Notes: a model not told the origin generated them from the letters alone. Counted from the stretch's first letter, positions 9,014 to 18,700 are shown. The stretch is DNA of 37,611 nucleotides from Cellulosilyticum ruminicola JCM 14822 (GCF_001311925.1 NZ_BBCG01000033.1:1-37611), one strand, 5' to 3'. Program-made: numbers and translations.

Positions 9014-9481
9014 TTATTCGCTAATTGGACGAATATGTTTTTCACTAATTGCTTTTACTTTATCTACGCGTGCTGTATATCTTACCTGATTACTTAAGTA
9101 ATCAGTTATAAGCCATGTTTTTACAATTTCCATAGCAATTGCTGATCCAATGATTTTACCACCAATGCAAAGTACATTTGTATTAGAATGTGATCTTGCA
9201 AGTCCAGCACAGAATGGGTCTTGGCATACTGCTGCATATACATCTGGTAATTTGTTAGCAATCATTGCACTTCCGTAACCTACACCATCTACAAAAATTC
9301 CGCGGTCTACTTCGCCTTTTGCTACAGCTAAACTTGCTGGATAAATGTAATCTGGTAAATCAGCCGAATCTTCACTATGACATCCAAAGTCTACAACTTC
9401 ATGCCCCTGTGATTCTAAATAAGCTTTAATTTCATTTTTTAATGCAAAACCTGCATGGTCATTTGCTAATGCAATTTTCAT
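9014..9481 (-). CDS. rpiB: RpiB/LacAB-family sugar-phosphate isomerase
   Basis: 155 residues, the whole family length. Interconverts an aldose phosphate with a ketose phosphate; ribose-5-phosphate is the default, but galactose-6-, allose-6- and tetrose-phosphate isomerases are in the same family. Seen: N-terminal MKIALANDHAGFALK (Asp8, His9), HEVVDFG, and R-S-H-S-N-T-N-V-L near residue 100. The residue equal to the catalytic Cys of E. coli RpiB is Asp65 here (FVDGVGYGSAM), as in a subgroup whose substrate is often not ribose-5-phosphate. ATG start preceded by TGGAGGTAGACATAC. It lies upstream of a LacI-type regulator, which suggests control by a sugar. Substrate uncertain. Confidence 0.8.
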   Translation of the reverse strand: MKIALANDHAGFALKNEIKAYLESQGHEVVDFGCHSEDSADLPDYIYPASLAVAKGEVDRGIFVDGVGYGSAMIANKLPDVYAAVCQDPFCAGLARSHSNTNVLCIGGKIIGSAIAMEIVKTWLITDYLSNQVRYTARVDKVKAISEKHIRPISE

Positions 9482-9549
9482 GTATGTCTACCTCCAAAGA
9501 TGTCTTAAGTCTTTATTATATCAAATATAACCAATATAATCCATTTATT

Positions 9550-10386
9550 TTATAACTTATGGTCACTGCTAAGTATTGCACCCATAAACATTCCTGTAAA
9601 TAGCATGCCCGAAATCGCAATAATACATGTAATCACTTTTGCCAAATTCGTGGTAGGCCTAATATCGCCAAAGCCTACTGTAGTAAAGGTGACAATCAAA
9701 TAATAAAATAAATCAATCATAGCTTCCCTTGTGAGCTGCTCTGCTGCAATAAAATGATGGACTTTAACATTCATATAAAACTGCACAAACACAAGTAAAC
9801 AATATAAATTCATCAAAATAATCCCAAGCCATGTCAGTATGCTTTTGATTTGAATAGACTTACTTGAATATAATTTATGCCCTGTTACAATATGTACAAC
9901 CTCTCCATAAACATTAAAAGTACTTAATAATAAAGTCATAAACGTGAGTTGAATCTCAACCATACTATTCATTTTAGGCATATGCCATAAAATAATGAGT
10001 GGTGCTAAAATCGTAAACGCCCCATTTAAAGTCAACATTTTACTATAGGTATTTAACCAATTTAAGGCAATTACCATCACTCGAATAAGCCATGTACAAA
10101 CAATAAAGGTCACACAAAAAATAAGTAAACCTTCCTTATAATCAACTACTTTTAAAGTATTAATAAAACTAACTACTGCTACTACGCCTATTTGCAAAAG
10201 CCCAGCTAATCTTTCACCCTTGTCAGCACTATTATAAAAAGGAATAAACCAATCAATAATCCCGCCATTTTGTATTCTTTTGCTAATGTAGTAAAGACTT
10301 TGTTTTTCTGTAAAATCCATTATCTGCTTTTCTTTACTGCGCCACAGCCACAAACTAAGTAAACCTATCAGTAAAAGTATATACAT
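9550..10386 (-). CDS. Potassium channel-like membrane protein (Ion_trans_2 pore)
   Basis: 278 residues with about six hydrophobic segments and a C-terminal pore module: FYYLIVTFTTVGFGDIRP contains the K+ selectivity filter TVGFGD, followed by the last helix (VITCIIAISGMLFTGMFMG). The first hydrophobic segment is at residues 1-15. No cytoplasmic RCK/TrkA-N domain follows, so gating by ligand is not indicated. It is likely a plasma-membrane K+ channel, though Na+ selectivity cannot be excluded. It lies 68 bases upstream of rpiB; functional coupling is not obvious. The ATG start has a weak GAAGTGA ribosome site. Confidence 0.8.
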   Translation of the reverse strand: MYILLLIGLLSLWLWRSKEKQIMDFTEKQSLYYISKRIQNGGIIDWFIPFYNSADKGERLAGLLQIGVVAVVSFINTLKVVDYKEGLLIFCVTFIVCTWLIRVMVIALNWLNTYSKMLTLNGAFTILAPLIILWHMPKMNSMVEIQLTFMTLLLSTFNVYGEVVHIVTGHKLYSSKSIQIKSILTWLGIILMNLYCLLVFVQFYMNVKVHHFIAAEQLTREAMIDLFYYLIVTFTTVGFGDIRPTTNLAKVITCIIAISGMLFTGMFMGAILSSDHKL

Positions 10387-10512
10387 TTCACTTCACACTC
10401 TCTTAAGCTTTTCCTTTTAAGTATATTCCTTTTTTATAAAAACATGACAGGCTTAAAATGAATTACTTCCTTATTATAGGGGACTTTTAAATCCCAAATA
10501 CCGTTTTCTGCT

Positions 10513-11129
10513 CTACCTAATCTTTTCAAACAGATCATAACAATGTATCCCCTCTTTTTCCCCTACATTATACTTTCTAGTCCATTTCACATAACGATGC
10601 ATCCCACTAAAACAATTAATATCATTATCACAACATAAACGAATAAGCTCTGGATAACCATATTCATTAAATGTATCTACATAAATACATCCAGATACAA
10701 TATAAGAAAAACCTTTTTCATCGTCTTATGGAAATTCTGCCTTAAAATTACGTCCAAGCTGCCCTGTCATATCATTCATCAAAGATTTTCTGACCAATTG
10801 ATAACCCCAAGGCAATAAATCACACGTATTATAAATGAAACGGGCAATCCTTCCTAAAAGCGCTTGTAATTTACGAATATTTTTGCAGGCTTCTTCTTTG
10901 TTAAGTCCTGCTTTTAATAAGGTTTTATAACTAGCTGTAATAGCTATAATATGTGACATATAATGCAACTTATAATTTTCTTCCCCAAAATCAGCTGCTA
11001 TTACTAATGCCTTACTTTATAAAAATCTAGTAATGCCGCTTTTTGTTCATGATGCTTTAGCAATTTCTTAAGCTCCCTATACATAAGGTATCTGTACATC
11101 CTTAATCCCTTCTCTATCTCCTTATCCAT
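10513..11129 (-). pseudogene. L-2-amino-thiazoline-4-carboxylate hydrolase-like gene, broken
   Basis: Reading from ATG 11127-11129 (upstream AAGGGGGAA) gives MDKEIEKGLRMYRYLMYREL and stops after about 41 codons. One base more near 11011-11020 continues into KALVIAADFGEENYKLHYM and a long open stretch containing GLNKEEACKNIRKLQALLGRI. An in-frame TAA at 10726-10728 interrupts it, after which the same frame reads YIVSGCIYVDTFNEYG, CCDNDINCFSGM and stops at 10513-10515. The layout and the late Cys pattern resemble the ATC hydrolase-like family (PF14196), moderate certainty. With both a frameshift and a nonsense codon this looks like real gene decay. The second half is open but has no start. Confidence 0.55.
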
Positions 11130-11214
11130 TGAAGTTCCCCCTTATTTATATATACTTGTTTTTACCACTTATAATCATACTATCATTTTAAATTTCACAT
11201 AGGTTTTATACAAT

Positions 11215-11245
11215 AGAAAAAGAGGGTGCTCCCACCCTCTTTTCT
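11215..11245 (-). terminator. Terminator of the polyamine operon
   Basis: Minus strand AAAGAGGGTG-GGAG-CACCCTCTTTTT, about 20 bases after the restored nspC stop at 11266. Its position supports the frameshift-corrected nspC end. Confidence 0.85.
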
Positions 11246-11265
11246 ATATACCTTATATTTTATCC

Positions 11266-12398
11266 TTATAATCTTCTCTTAAAATCTTCATATCCAAATG
11301 TCTTTACAACTTGTAATCCGTCCGCTTCGCTGTAAAGACAAATTGCTGGTAAGTTAATGCCATTAAAAGTATTATTTTTTACCATACTATAAATGGCCAT
11401 ATCACAAAAGATTAATCGATTTCCCGCCTTAAGCGTTGATCAAACGAATAATCTCCTATAATATCTCCTGAAAGACACGTTTGACTGCCTAAACGATAAG
11501 TATAAGCTTTCTCCCCTGCTTTTCCTGCACCAATAATGCGTGGTCTATATGGCATTTCTAAAACGTCTGGCATATGACATGCTGCTGATGTATCTAGTAT
11601 AGCAATATCTATGCCATTTGTCATAGTTGTTAACACCGTTGAAACTAAATATCCTGCGTCTAATGCCACCGCTTCGCCTGGCTCTAAATAAACTTCTAAA
11701 TCATATTTATTTTTAAAATGCATAATACACTCTACTAATTTCTCAATATCATAATCCGTTCTTGTAATATGATGTCCACCACCGAAGTTAATCCATTTCA
11801 TTTGATATAAAAACTTGCCAAACTTCTCTTCTACAACTTTTAAAATACGCTCTAGTGTATCTGAGTTTTGTTCACACATGGCATGGAAATGGAGTCCTTC
11901 AATCCCTTCAAGGGATTCTGGCTTAAAGTTGGCAAGGGTTGTGCCCATTCTTGATCCTGTAAAACATGGGTTATAAAGATCTGTTTTAACTTCTGCATAC
12001 TCTGGATTAATACGAATGCCACAGCTAATTGGATGATCTGCACTTTGAATGCGGCTGCGGTACTTCTCCCATTCTTCACAAGAGTTAAACACAATATGTC
12101 CGCAGTATTTCATAATCTCGTCAAACTCATCTTCTCGGTAAGCTGCTGCATAGATATGCACTTCTTTTCCCATTTCTTCATAACCTAATCTTGCTTCAAA
12201 TAAAGAGCTAGAAGTGACCCCACTTAAGTATTTCCCAATAAGCGGGAAAGTACTGTACATAGAAAAGGCTTTTTGTGCCAGTAATATATGAGCTCCTGTA
12301 CGTTCTTCTACAGATTTTAGAACTTCTAGATTTTTAATGAGTAATCGTTCATCAACAATGTAACTTGGCGAAGGTACCTTACTAAAATCTATTACCAT
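11266..12398 (-). CDS. nspC: Carboxy(nor)spermidine decarboxylase, 3' frameshift
   Basis: PLP-dependent fold-III enzyme that decarboxylates carboxyspermidine or carboxynorspermidine to the polyamine. The open part (11412-12398) gives 328 residues beginning MVIDFSKVPSPSYIVDERLL, with the PLP lysine in LLAQKAFSM (about K43), INFGGGHHIT, LEPGEAVALDAGY and ACHMPDVLEMPY. It ends prematurely at RLRREID. In the next frame the sequence goes on as GNRLIFCDMAIYSMVKNNTF and NGINLPAICL to KTFGYEDFKRRL and TAA at 11266, the normal C-terminus for the family (total about 377). One base is missing at about 11427-11434 (CTTAAGG). The lost part includes the conserved Cys-Asp segment that completes the dimer active site, so if real the enzyme would be dead. 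Strong AAGGAGG five bases before ATG; 21 bases after the dehydrogenase stop, last gene of the operon. Confidence 0.85.
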
Positions 12399-12419
12399 CT
12401 AAACCTCCTTGTGCTTCTC

Positions 12420-13619
12420 TTAATCTACAAATTTAGGTGCAAATGTTTCTTTCCATGGTAAGCCCCATTTATTTAAAGCTTCCATGAATGGATCTGGATT
12501 GAATTCTTCTACATTGTAAACACCTGGTTTTTTCCATTCTCCTTTAAGGAGCATCATCGCACCAATCATAGCTGGAACCCCTGTTGTATAAGAAATAGCT
12601 TGTGAACCTACTTCTTTGTAACATTCTTCATGGTCACAAACATTGTATACGTAATAAGATACTGGTTTACCATCTTTTACACCTTGATAAATACATCCAA
12701 TATTTGTCTTACCTTTTGTTCTTGGTCCAAGTGATGCTGGATCTGGAAGAACAGCTTTTAAGAATTGTAAAGGTACGATTTGTTTGCCTTCAAATTCAAT
12801 TGGCTCAATAGATGTCATGCCTACATTTTGAAGCACATTTAAGTGTGTAAGATATCTTTCTGAAAATGTCATGAAGAAACGAATACGTTTAATACCTGGC
12901 ATATTAAGTGCAAGTGATTCTAATTCTTCATGATGTAAGAGATACATATCTTTTTCACCAATTTCAGGGAAGTCATAAACACGTTTGATTTCCATTGGCT
13001 CTGTTTCTACCCATTTACCATTTTGGATATAACTTCCTTTAGCTGTAACTTCACGAATATTAATTTCTGGGTTAAAGTTTGTTGCAAATGGATAACCATG
13101 ATCTCCTGCATTAGCATCTAAAATATCAATATAATGAATTTCATCAAAGTAATGTTTTAAAGCATAAGCAGAGAATACTCCTGTTACACCTGGGTCAAAT
13201 CCACAACCTAAAATGGCTGTAAGACCAGCTTTTTCGAAACGTTCTCTATAAGCCCACTGCCATTTGTATTCAAATTTCGCTGTATCTAATGGCTCATAGT
13301 TTGCTGTATCCAAATAATGTACACCTGTTTCAAGACATGCATCCATGATTGTAAGATCTTGATATGGAAGTGCCACATTGATTACGATTTCTGGTTTAAA
13401 TTCATTAATAAGGGCTACAAGTTCTTCTACATTATCTGCATCAACTTGTGCTGTTTGGATTTTTGTTTTTCCACCATCAAGTTTAGCTTTTAAAGCATCA
13501 CATTTAGATTTTGTACGGCTTGCGATACAAATTTCTTCGAATACCTCTGAATTTTGACAACATTTATGTACTACTACGCTAGCTACACCACCAGCACCAA
13601 TAATTAGAGCTCTACCCAT
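12420..13619 (-). CDS. Carboxy(nor)spermidine dehydrogenase (saccharopine dehydrogenase family)
   Basis: 399 residues, full length. Uses NADPH to reduce the Schiff base of aspartate semialdehyde with putrescine (or diaminopropane), making carboxyspermidine for the downstream decarboxylase. N-terminal Rossmann motif RALIIGAGGVASVVVHKC, then CIASRTKSKCD, INVALPYQD, YLDTANYEP, and GCGFDPGVTGVFSAYA, all typical of the bacterial Lys9-like group that acts in polyamine synthesis and not in lysine breakdown. ATG follows AGGAGGATTAAATTAA. It is followed 21 bases later by nspC and preceded by spermidine synthase with a 247-base gap. Confidence 0.9.
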   Translation of the reverse strand: MGRALIIGAGGVASVVVHKCCQNSEVFEEICIASRTKSKCDALKAKLDGGKTKIQTAQVDADNVEELVALINEFKPEIVINVALPYQDLTIMDACLETGVHYLDTANYEPLDTAKFEYKWQWAYRERFEKAGLTAILGCGFDPGVTGVFSAYALKHYFDEIHYIDILDANAGDHGYPFATNFNPEINIREVTAKGSYIQNGKWVETEPMEIKRVYDFPEIGEKDMYLLHHEELESLALNMPGIKRIRFFMTFSERYLTHLNVLQNVGMTSIEPIEFEGKQIVPLQFLKAVLPDPASLGPRTKGKTNIGCIYQGVKDGKPVSYYVYNVCDHEECYKEVGSQAISYTTGVPAMIGAMMLLKGEWKKPGVYNVEEFNPDPFMEALNKWGLPWKETFAPKFVD

Positions 13620-13866
13620 TTAATTTAATCCTCCTAAAAATTAATAATATATATACTAAACGTCTTGCCTAAAAAGACCGCGTTTATTGCAATTAATGAG
13701 TTTCCTTGTTTTATAGCAAGTTCATCTTTTTAACACTTTTTGCTTCTTCTTATCATAGATTCTCCTTCATTTTCTCTGATAAGAACTTATCTACACTAAT
13801 TGTCTTTTCATCATTTAATCTTATGATAGATAGTTCTTACTAGAAAAAGCGCAATGATATATACGC
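13620..13866 (-). other. 247-base gap inside the polyamine cluster
   Basis: No ORF is supported. The gap contains three near-copies of the octamer TTATGATA/TATCATAA (near 13750, 13822 and 13867), two of them in inverted orientation, so a hairpin or regulator site is possible. It may hold an internal promoter for the dehydrogenase-nspC pair. No clear terminator with a T-run was seen. Confidence 0.25.
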
Positions 13867-14709
13867 TTATGATAAGAGATCTAATATATAATTGGGAAGT
13901 GCAAAGCTTCCACGATGAATTATTGTATTATAATATTTTGTTTTAAGACCAAATGCTTTCCACGCTTCTTCTTGTAGATCTTTAACTGGATGAAACTTCT
14001 TAGATACAAAACCAAATAACCACTGTCCTGAAGAGTAAGTTGGGATGTTGGCACCATAGAATTTCATAATAGGGAAAATCCCTACCATTTTTTCATAAGC
14101 CATTTCTAAAGAATTTTTATGCATTTGATAATAAGGACTTTCATGTTGATTAATTAAAATTCCTTTTTCATTTAATGCTTTATAACAGTTACCATAAAAT
14201 TCTTTTGTAAATAATCCTTCTCCTGGTCCAAAGGGATCTGTGGAATCTACTAAAATTAAGTCATATTCATTTTCTTTGCCACGTACAAATCTTAAGCCAT
14301 CTTCAAAATAAATATGTACTCTTGGATCATCTAACTTACAAGCTGTTTGCTGCAAATGCATCTTACAAGCCACAACGACTTTTTCATCTATTTCTACAAG
14401 ATCAATATATTCAATGCTTTTATATCTTGTAAGTTCTCTTACAGTGCCACCATCACCACCACCTATGACAAGTACTTTTTTGATAGCTGGATTAACCGCC
14501 ATAGGCACATGAACCATCATATCATGATATATAAATTCATCACGCTCTGTAACCATCATGCACCCATCTAATGTAAGAAAATTTCCAAACTCATAAGACT
14601 TCATAATATCAATGCGTTGATACTTACTTTGCTCTGAATAAAGATGTTCATCTACTTTTATTGAAAATTTTACATTTTCACTATGTTCTTCTGTAAACCA
14701 AAGTTCCAC
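13867..14709 (-). CDS. speE: Spermidine synthase-type aminopropyltransferase
   Basis: 280 residues, the usual length. Transfers the aminopropyl group of decarboxylated AdoMet to putrescine or a related amine. Beta-barrel N-terminus MELWFTEEHSENVKFSIKV, then YQRIDIMKS, DGCMMVTERDEFIYHDMM (substrate Asp), VLVIGGGDGGTVRELTRY (dcAdoMet loop), VEIDEKV, VHIYFEDG and the catalytic LVDSTDPFGPGEGLF; C-terminal SSGQWLFGF. Start is GTG at 14707-14709 behind AAGGAGGGATAAC. It lies about 50 bases after the decarboxylase stop, so they are probably one operon. No AdoMet decarboxylase (speD) is visible in the window, which leaves its donor supply or actual reaction open. Confidence 0.9.
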   Translation of the reverse strand: MELWFTEEHSENVKFSIKVDEHLYSEQSKYQRIDIMKSYEFGNFLTLDGCMMVTERDEFIYHDMMVHVPMAVNPAIKKVLVIGGGDGGTVRELTRYKSIEYIDLVEIDEKVVVACKMHLQQTACKLDDPRVHIYFEDGLRFVRGKENEYDLILVDSTDPFGPGEGLFTKEFYGNCYKALNEKGILINQHESPYYQMHKNSLEMAYEKMVGIFPIMKFYGANIPTYSSGQWLFGFVSKKFHPVKDLQEEAWKAFGLKTKYYNTIIHRGSFALPNYILDLLS

Positions 14710-14760
14710 GTTATCCCTCCTTTTTAAGTTACTTTTTAAAGTTCCTTATCTTTGAAGCTT

Positions 14761-16212
14761 TTAGCTATTTTGTGCCACCACATTAATATACTCAATATTA
14801 ATGTCCTCTGTCCCTGTTAAGAAGCAGCCCTTTTCCTTTGCATAAACAATATAGTTTAAAATATCTGCTGTAATCCCTTCTCCTGGTGCTAAAATTGGGA
14901 TACCAGGTGGATAACACATAACAAATTCACTACAAATTTGTCCTTCACTTTCACCAATTGGCATAGACACTTTAGATGCATAAAAGGCTTCTTGTGGTGT
15001 CATAGCTACAATCGGATCGATATATTCATGGTCAAACATACCACTTTTATCTTTTGTATGTAATCGTTTAATTTCTGATAAGGCTGAGATTAAACGTTCA
15101 ATGTTCAGTTCTTTATCGCCAACTGAAATAATAGCAAGGACATTTCCGATATCTCCAAATTCAATTTGAATGCCATAATCATCTCTTAACATATCATAAA
15201 CTTCAATGCCCGCAAGCCCCATTTCACGTGTATGAATAGAAAGCTTCGTCACATCAAAATCATAAACAGTATCACCATTTATAAGCTCCTTGCCAAAGGC
15301 ATTAAAGCCACCAATTTTATTAATCTCATCTCTTGCATAACTTGCAAGCTCTATGACGCGGTCAAAAATCTCTTGACCACAAATAGCTAAATTCTTTCTA
15401 GAAATATCTAAAGAAGACATTAATAAATACGAACCACTTGTTGTTTGTGTTAAATTAATGATTTGTCTCACATATCCTTCTCTTACCTCATTATTAATAA
15501 GTAAAAATGAGCTTTGTGTCAGTGAGCCTCCCGTTTTATGCATACTTACTGCCGCCATATCGGCCCCTACACTCATAGCTGAAGCTGGGAGTTTATCATT
15601 AAAATAAAAATGAGTCCCATGCGCTTCATCTACTAAAACTAACATGCCATGCTGATGTGCAAGTTCTGTAATGGCCTTAAGCGGTGAACAAATGCCATAG
15701 TATGTTGGATTATTCACTAAAACTGCCTTGGCATCAGGATTTTGTAAAATAGCTGTTTTAACATCTTCATAGGACATGCCTAATGGAATCCCTAACTCTT
15801 TATTAACACCAGGATTCACATAAATAGGCACTGCCCCACATACAACTAATGCATTAATAGCACTACGATGTACGTTTCTTGGCATAATAATTTTGTCACC
15901 ACGTTTACAAGCCGTCATCACCATCGCTTGTACTGCTGATGTAGTACCACCTACCATGAAGAAGGCATGTTTTGCACCAAAAGCTTCGGCTGCTAGACTC
16001 TCAGCTTCTTTAATGACCGACACAGGATGACATAAATTATCAAGAGGTTTCATAGAGTTAACATCTACACTTAAACAATTTTCACCTAGAAAATTAGTGA
16101 GTTCTTTATTTCCTTGCCCTTGTTTATGTCCTGGCACATCAAAGGGTACTATGCGCATTTTTTTATAACGTTCAAGTGCCTCATAAATAGGCATCCTTTC
16201 TTGTTTATTCAT
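14761..16212 (-). CDS. speA: Orn/Lys/Arg decarboxylase (arginine decarboxylase-like, SpeA of fold I)
   Basis: 483 residues, the short fold-I PLP decarboxylase form common in Gram-positive bacteria; arginine (to agmatine) is the most likely substrate in polyamine clusters, lysine or ornithine possible. Seen: VPGHKQGQGN near residue 27, SVDVNSMKPLDNLCHP, GGTTSAVQAM, the PRNVHRSAINAL segment, DEAHGTHF (195-202, PLP-pyridine Asp), and SMHKTGGSLTQSS with the Schiff-base Lys226; C-terminal YPPGIPILAPGE. First gene of the polyamine operon. The ATG at 16210-16212 has only a weak ribosome site (AAAGGAATTAAGCG). No agmatinase or agmatine deiminase is in the window. Confidence 0.9.
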   Translation of the reverse strand: MNKQERMPIYEALERYKKMRIVPFDVPGHKQGQGNKELTNFLGENCLSVDVNSMKPLDNLCHPVSVIKEAESLAAEAFGAKHAFFMVGGTTSAVQAMVMTACKRGDKIIMPRNVHRSAINALVVCGAVPIYVNPGVNKELGIPLGMSYEDVKTAILQNPDAKAVLVNNPTYYGICSPLKAITELAHQHGMLVLVDEAHGTHFYFNDKLPASAMSVGADMAAVSMHKTGGSLTQSSFLLINNEVREGYVRQIINLTQTTSGSYLLMSSLDISRKNLAICGQEIFDRVIELASYARDEINKIGGFNAFGKELINGDTVYDFDVTKLSIHTREMGLAGIEVYDMLRDDYGIQIEFGDIGNVLAIISVGDKELNIERLISALSEIKRLHTKDKSGMFDHEYIDPIVAMTPQEAFYASKVSMPIGESEGQICSEFVMCYPPGIPILAPGEGITADILNYIVYAKEKGCFLTGTEDINIEYINVVAQNS

Positions 16213-16675
16213 CGCTTAATTCCTTTACTTAATTATTTTTGTTTTTAGTAACCTATATTTTATATGATTACTAACTTATACACTAATATCTCATGTACTT
16301 TTTATATTCTATGGGATACATTGAATCAGATTATTTATACTAACTTTTTTGATTAATATAATTATTTTTTATCAAATAACTTTTTCAATTTATTTTACTG
16401 TCACATTTTACAATATACTTCCACAAATAGCAAGAGTAAATATTAATCATTTTGTTTACTTATACTTAACTTTATACTCCAAAAATATATTTTTTTATAT
16501 CCAAAAAACACAAAAACCTCGAATTATCATAGAATTCAAGGTTTTTATATTCTAAACTTTTTATTTAGAAATTCCTCTTTTTTATTTTTAAAAAAGAGTT
16601 TTTTATTTTATCAAGGTCATTTTTATTTTCATTAAACTGAATAATAATATAAATAATTTTATCATATTTCTATAA
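16213..16675. other. 463-base AT-rich gap between speA and leuA
   Basis: Very AT-rich. It must hold the speA promoter on the minus strand, probably in 16300-16380 (a GTATAAAT -10-like element is present), and the leuA terminator (16510-16550). A second weak hairpin CTCTTTTTTA...TAAAAAAGAG followed by a T-run lies at about 16577-16610. Short open frames here look like chance products of base composition. Confidence 0.4.
16510..16550 (-). terminator. Probable leuA terminator
   Basis: Minus strand AAAAACCTTGAATTC, short loop, GAATT-like arm, CGAGGTTTTT. Stem with T-tail about 125 bases after the frameshift-corrected leuA stop. Confidence 0.55.
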
Positions 16676-18336
16676 TTAATTTTCCAATAAATTATTTACA
16701 GCACTAATAAGTGCTTTAATAGATGCTGTCATAATATCATAATCTACACCACAGCCCCATTTAATCTGTTTATCTTCATTGTAGATTCCCACATAAGCAG
16801 CTGCTTTTGCTTTAGAACTTGTTTCTAATGCATGCTCTTTATAAGTTAAACTATCATATTGTAAATTTAATTTTTCTCGAAGGCATTACTTACTGCATCA
16901 AGTCTGCCATCTCCAACACCTTCACAAATTACTTCTTCTCCTCTTATTTTAAGAGTAAGATTTACATGGGTATTACCATTTGTTTTAAACTCATATTTCA
17001 CAAGTTTTACAGGCATTTCTTTATTTAAAAATTCTTCTGTAAAGATATCAAAAATTTCACTTGGAACAAGTTCTTTGTGCATATAATCGGACACACCTTT
17101 TACAATATAACCAAATGTTTCACGCATTTTAGGTGGTAAGTCAAAACCATATTTTTGTTCAAGTAAATAACCAATTCCCCCTTTACCTGACTGGCTATTA
17201 ATACGAATGACATCTCCATCATAAGCGCGTCCTACATCTTTTGGATCAATTGGTAAATATGGCACTGTCCAGTGTTTGCATTCTTTTTCTTCACGCCATT
17301 TCATACCTTTTGCAATAGCATCCTGATGAGAGCCTGAGAAAGCTGCAAATACAAGTTGCCCACTATATGGATGTCTTTCATGGACTTTCATGCGTACAAG
17401 CTCTTCATAAGTATCTACTATAGTTGGCATATCTTCAAAGTTAAGTTCTGGGTCTACCCCTTGTGAGAACATATTCATAGCCATTGTAATAATATCTACA
17501 TTCCCTGTACGTTCTCCATTCCCAAACAATGTACCTTCAATACGATCTCCACCTGCTAAAAGTGCCATTTCAGCTTCAGCTACTGCTGTTCCCCTATCAT
17601 TATGTGGATGAATAGAAATAAGGACATTTTCACCATATTTAAGATTATCACGCATATATTCAATTTGGCTTGCATACACATGAGGCATTGCACATGAAAC
17701 TGTTGAAGGTAAGTTAATAATGACTTTATTCTCCTGTGTTGGCTGCCAAATATCAAGTACTGCATTACAAATCTCTAAAGCATAAGTCATTTCTGTGCCT
17801 GTAAAGCTTTCTGGAGAATATTCAAACCGATAATTTCCTTCATATTCTCTTGCATATTCTTTGACAAGCTTTGCACCATTTACTGCAATCTCTATAATCT
17901 CTTCTTTAGACTTTCTAAATACCTGCTGCCTTTGAGCTACAGATGTAGAATTGTATAAGTGAACAATAGCATTTTTAGCCCCACGTAATGCTTCAAAAGT
18001 CTTCTTAATAATATGTTCCCTAGATTGGGTTAAAACTTGAATAGCAACATCATCAGGTATGAGATTTTTCTCAATAAGCTTTCTTAAAAAGATGAATTCT
18101 GTTTCAGATGCTGCTGGAAAACCTACCTCTATTTCTTTGAATCCAAGCTCTATTAAGAATTTGAAATAAGCGATTTTTTGCTCTAAATCCATAGGTACAA
18201 TAAGTGCCTGATTACCATCTCTAAGGTCCACACTACACCAAATAGGTGCTTTTGTGATTTGTGATTTTTGTGCCCATTTCATATTTGTAATAGGTGGCAT
18301 AAAATAGTTACTTGCATACTTTTCTACATTTCTCAT
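16676..18336 (-). CDS. leuA: 2-isopropylmalate synthase, 3' frameshift
   Basis: First committed step of leucine synthesis: acetyl-CoA plus 2-oxoisovalerate to 2-isopropylmalate. About 553 residues when repaired, matching the long-form family; 489 (16867-18336) are open. Catalytic barrel: WCSVDLRDGNQAL near residue 34, EVGFPAAS, and ISIHPHNDRGTAVAEAEM with the metal-binding His pair; linker; then the LeuA regulatory domain (VNLTLKIRGEEVICEGVGDG). The frame stops at SNAFEKN. The next frame continues LNLQYDSLTYKEHALETSSK, KAAAYVGIYN and DIMTASIKALISAVNNLLEN to TAA at 16676-16678, the normal C-terminus. One A is missing in the five-A run (16871-16875). The lost part belongs to the leucine-feedback domain. 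Controlled by a leucine T-box leader. Confidence 0.9.
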
Positions 18337-18424
18337 ATCCTAAACTCCTCTCAAAATCCTCTATTTTAAAATTTTTAAATATAAGATTAAAAATTTAAAA
18401 TTTAAACTTTAAACAATAAATCAA

Positions 18425-18700
18425 AAAGCCCTTCATCTCTTACATTAAGAGACGAAGGGCATACTCCGCGGTACCACTCTTATTCATACATTACTCATGT
18501 ATGCAACTTTTAAAAATACGGACTGATTAGTCTTATATCCCCCTATATGATAACGGTTAGGTTCCGTCTTCACCTACTATTGTTTCAGTGAGCTACTCCA
18601 TGGCGAGTTCAAATTCTTAAGCTGACTGTTTCACACCAACCAACAGCTCTCTGGACACCCTCTTGAATTCTACTATTCCACTTCAAAGTATTTATAATAT
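18425..18700 (-). promoter_or_regulatory. Leucine T-box riboswitch leader of leuA
   Basis: Minus strand shows the conserved T-box AAGAGTGGTACCGCGG (18466-18481), a Stem I start AGAGAGCTGTTGGTTGGTG near 18650, and TGAACTCGCC near 18605, where CTC (bases 18605-18607) is in the specifier position, a leucine codon. The leader ends with a strong terminator GCCCTTCGTCTCTTA/TAAGAGATGAAGGGC plus T5 (18425-18460). Uncharged tRNA-Leu would stabilise the antiterminator and let leuA be transcribed; this fits the enzyme's pathway. Confidence 0.9.

Noticed and set aside
12602-12811. Plus-strand ORF inside the dehydrogenase gene
   Set aside because: Antisense shadow of a well-supported enzyme frame; no family resemblance.
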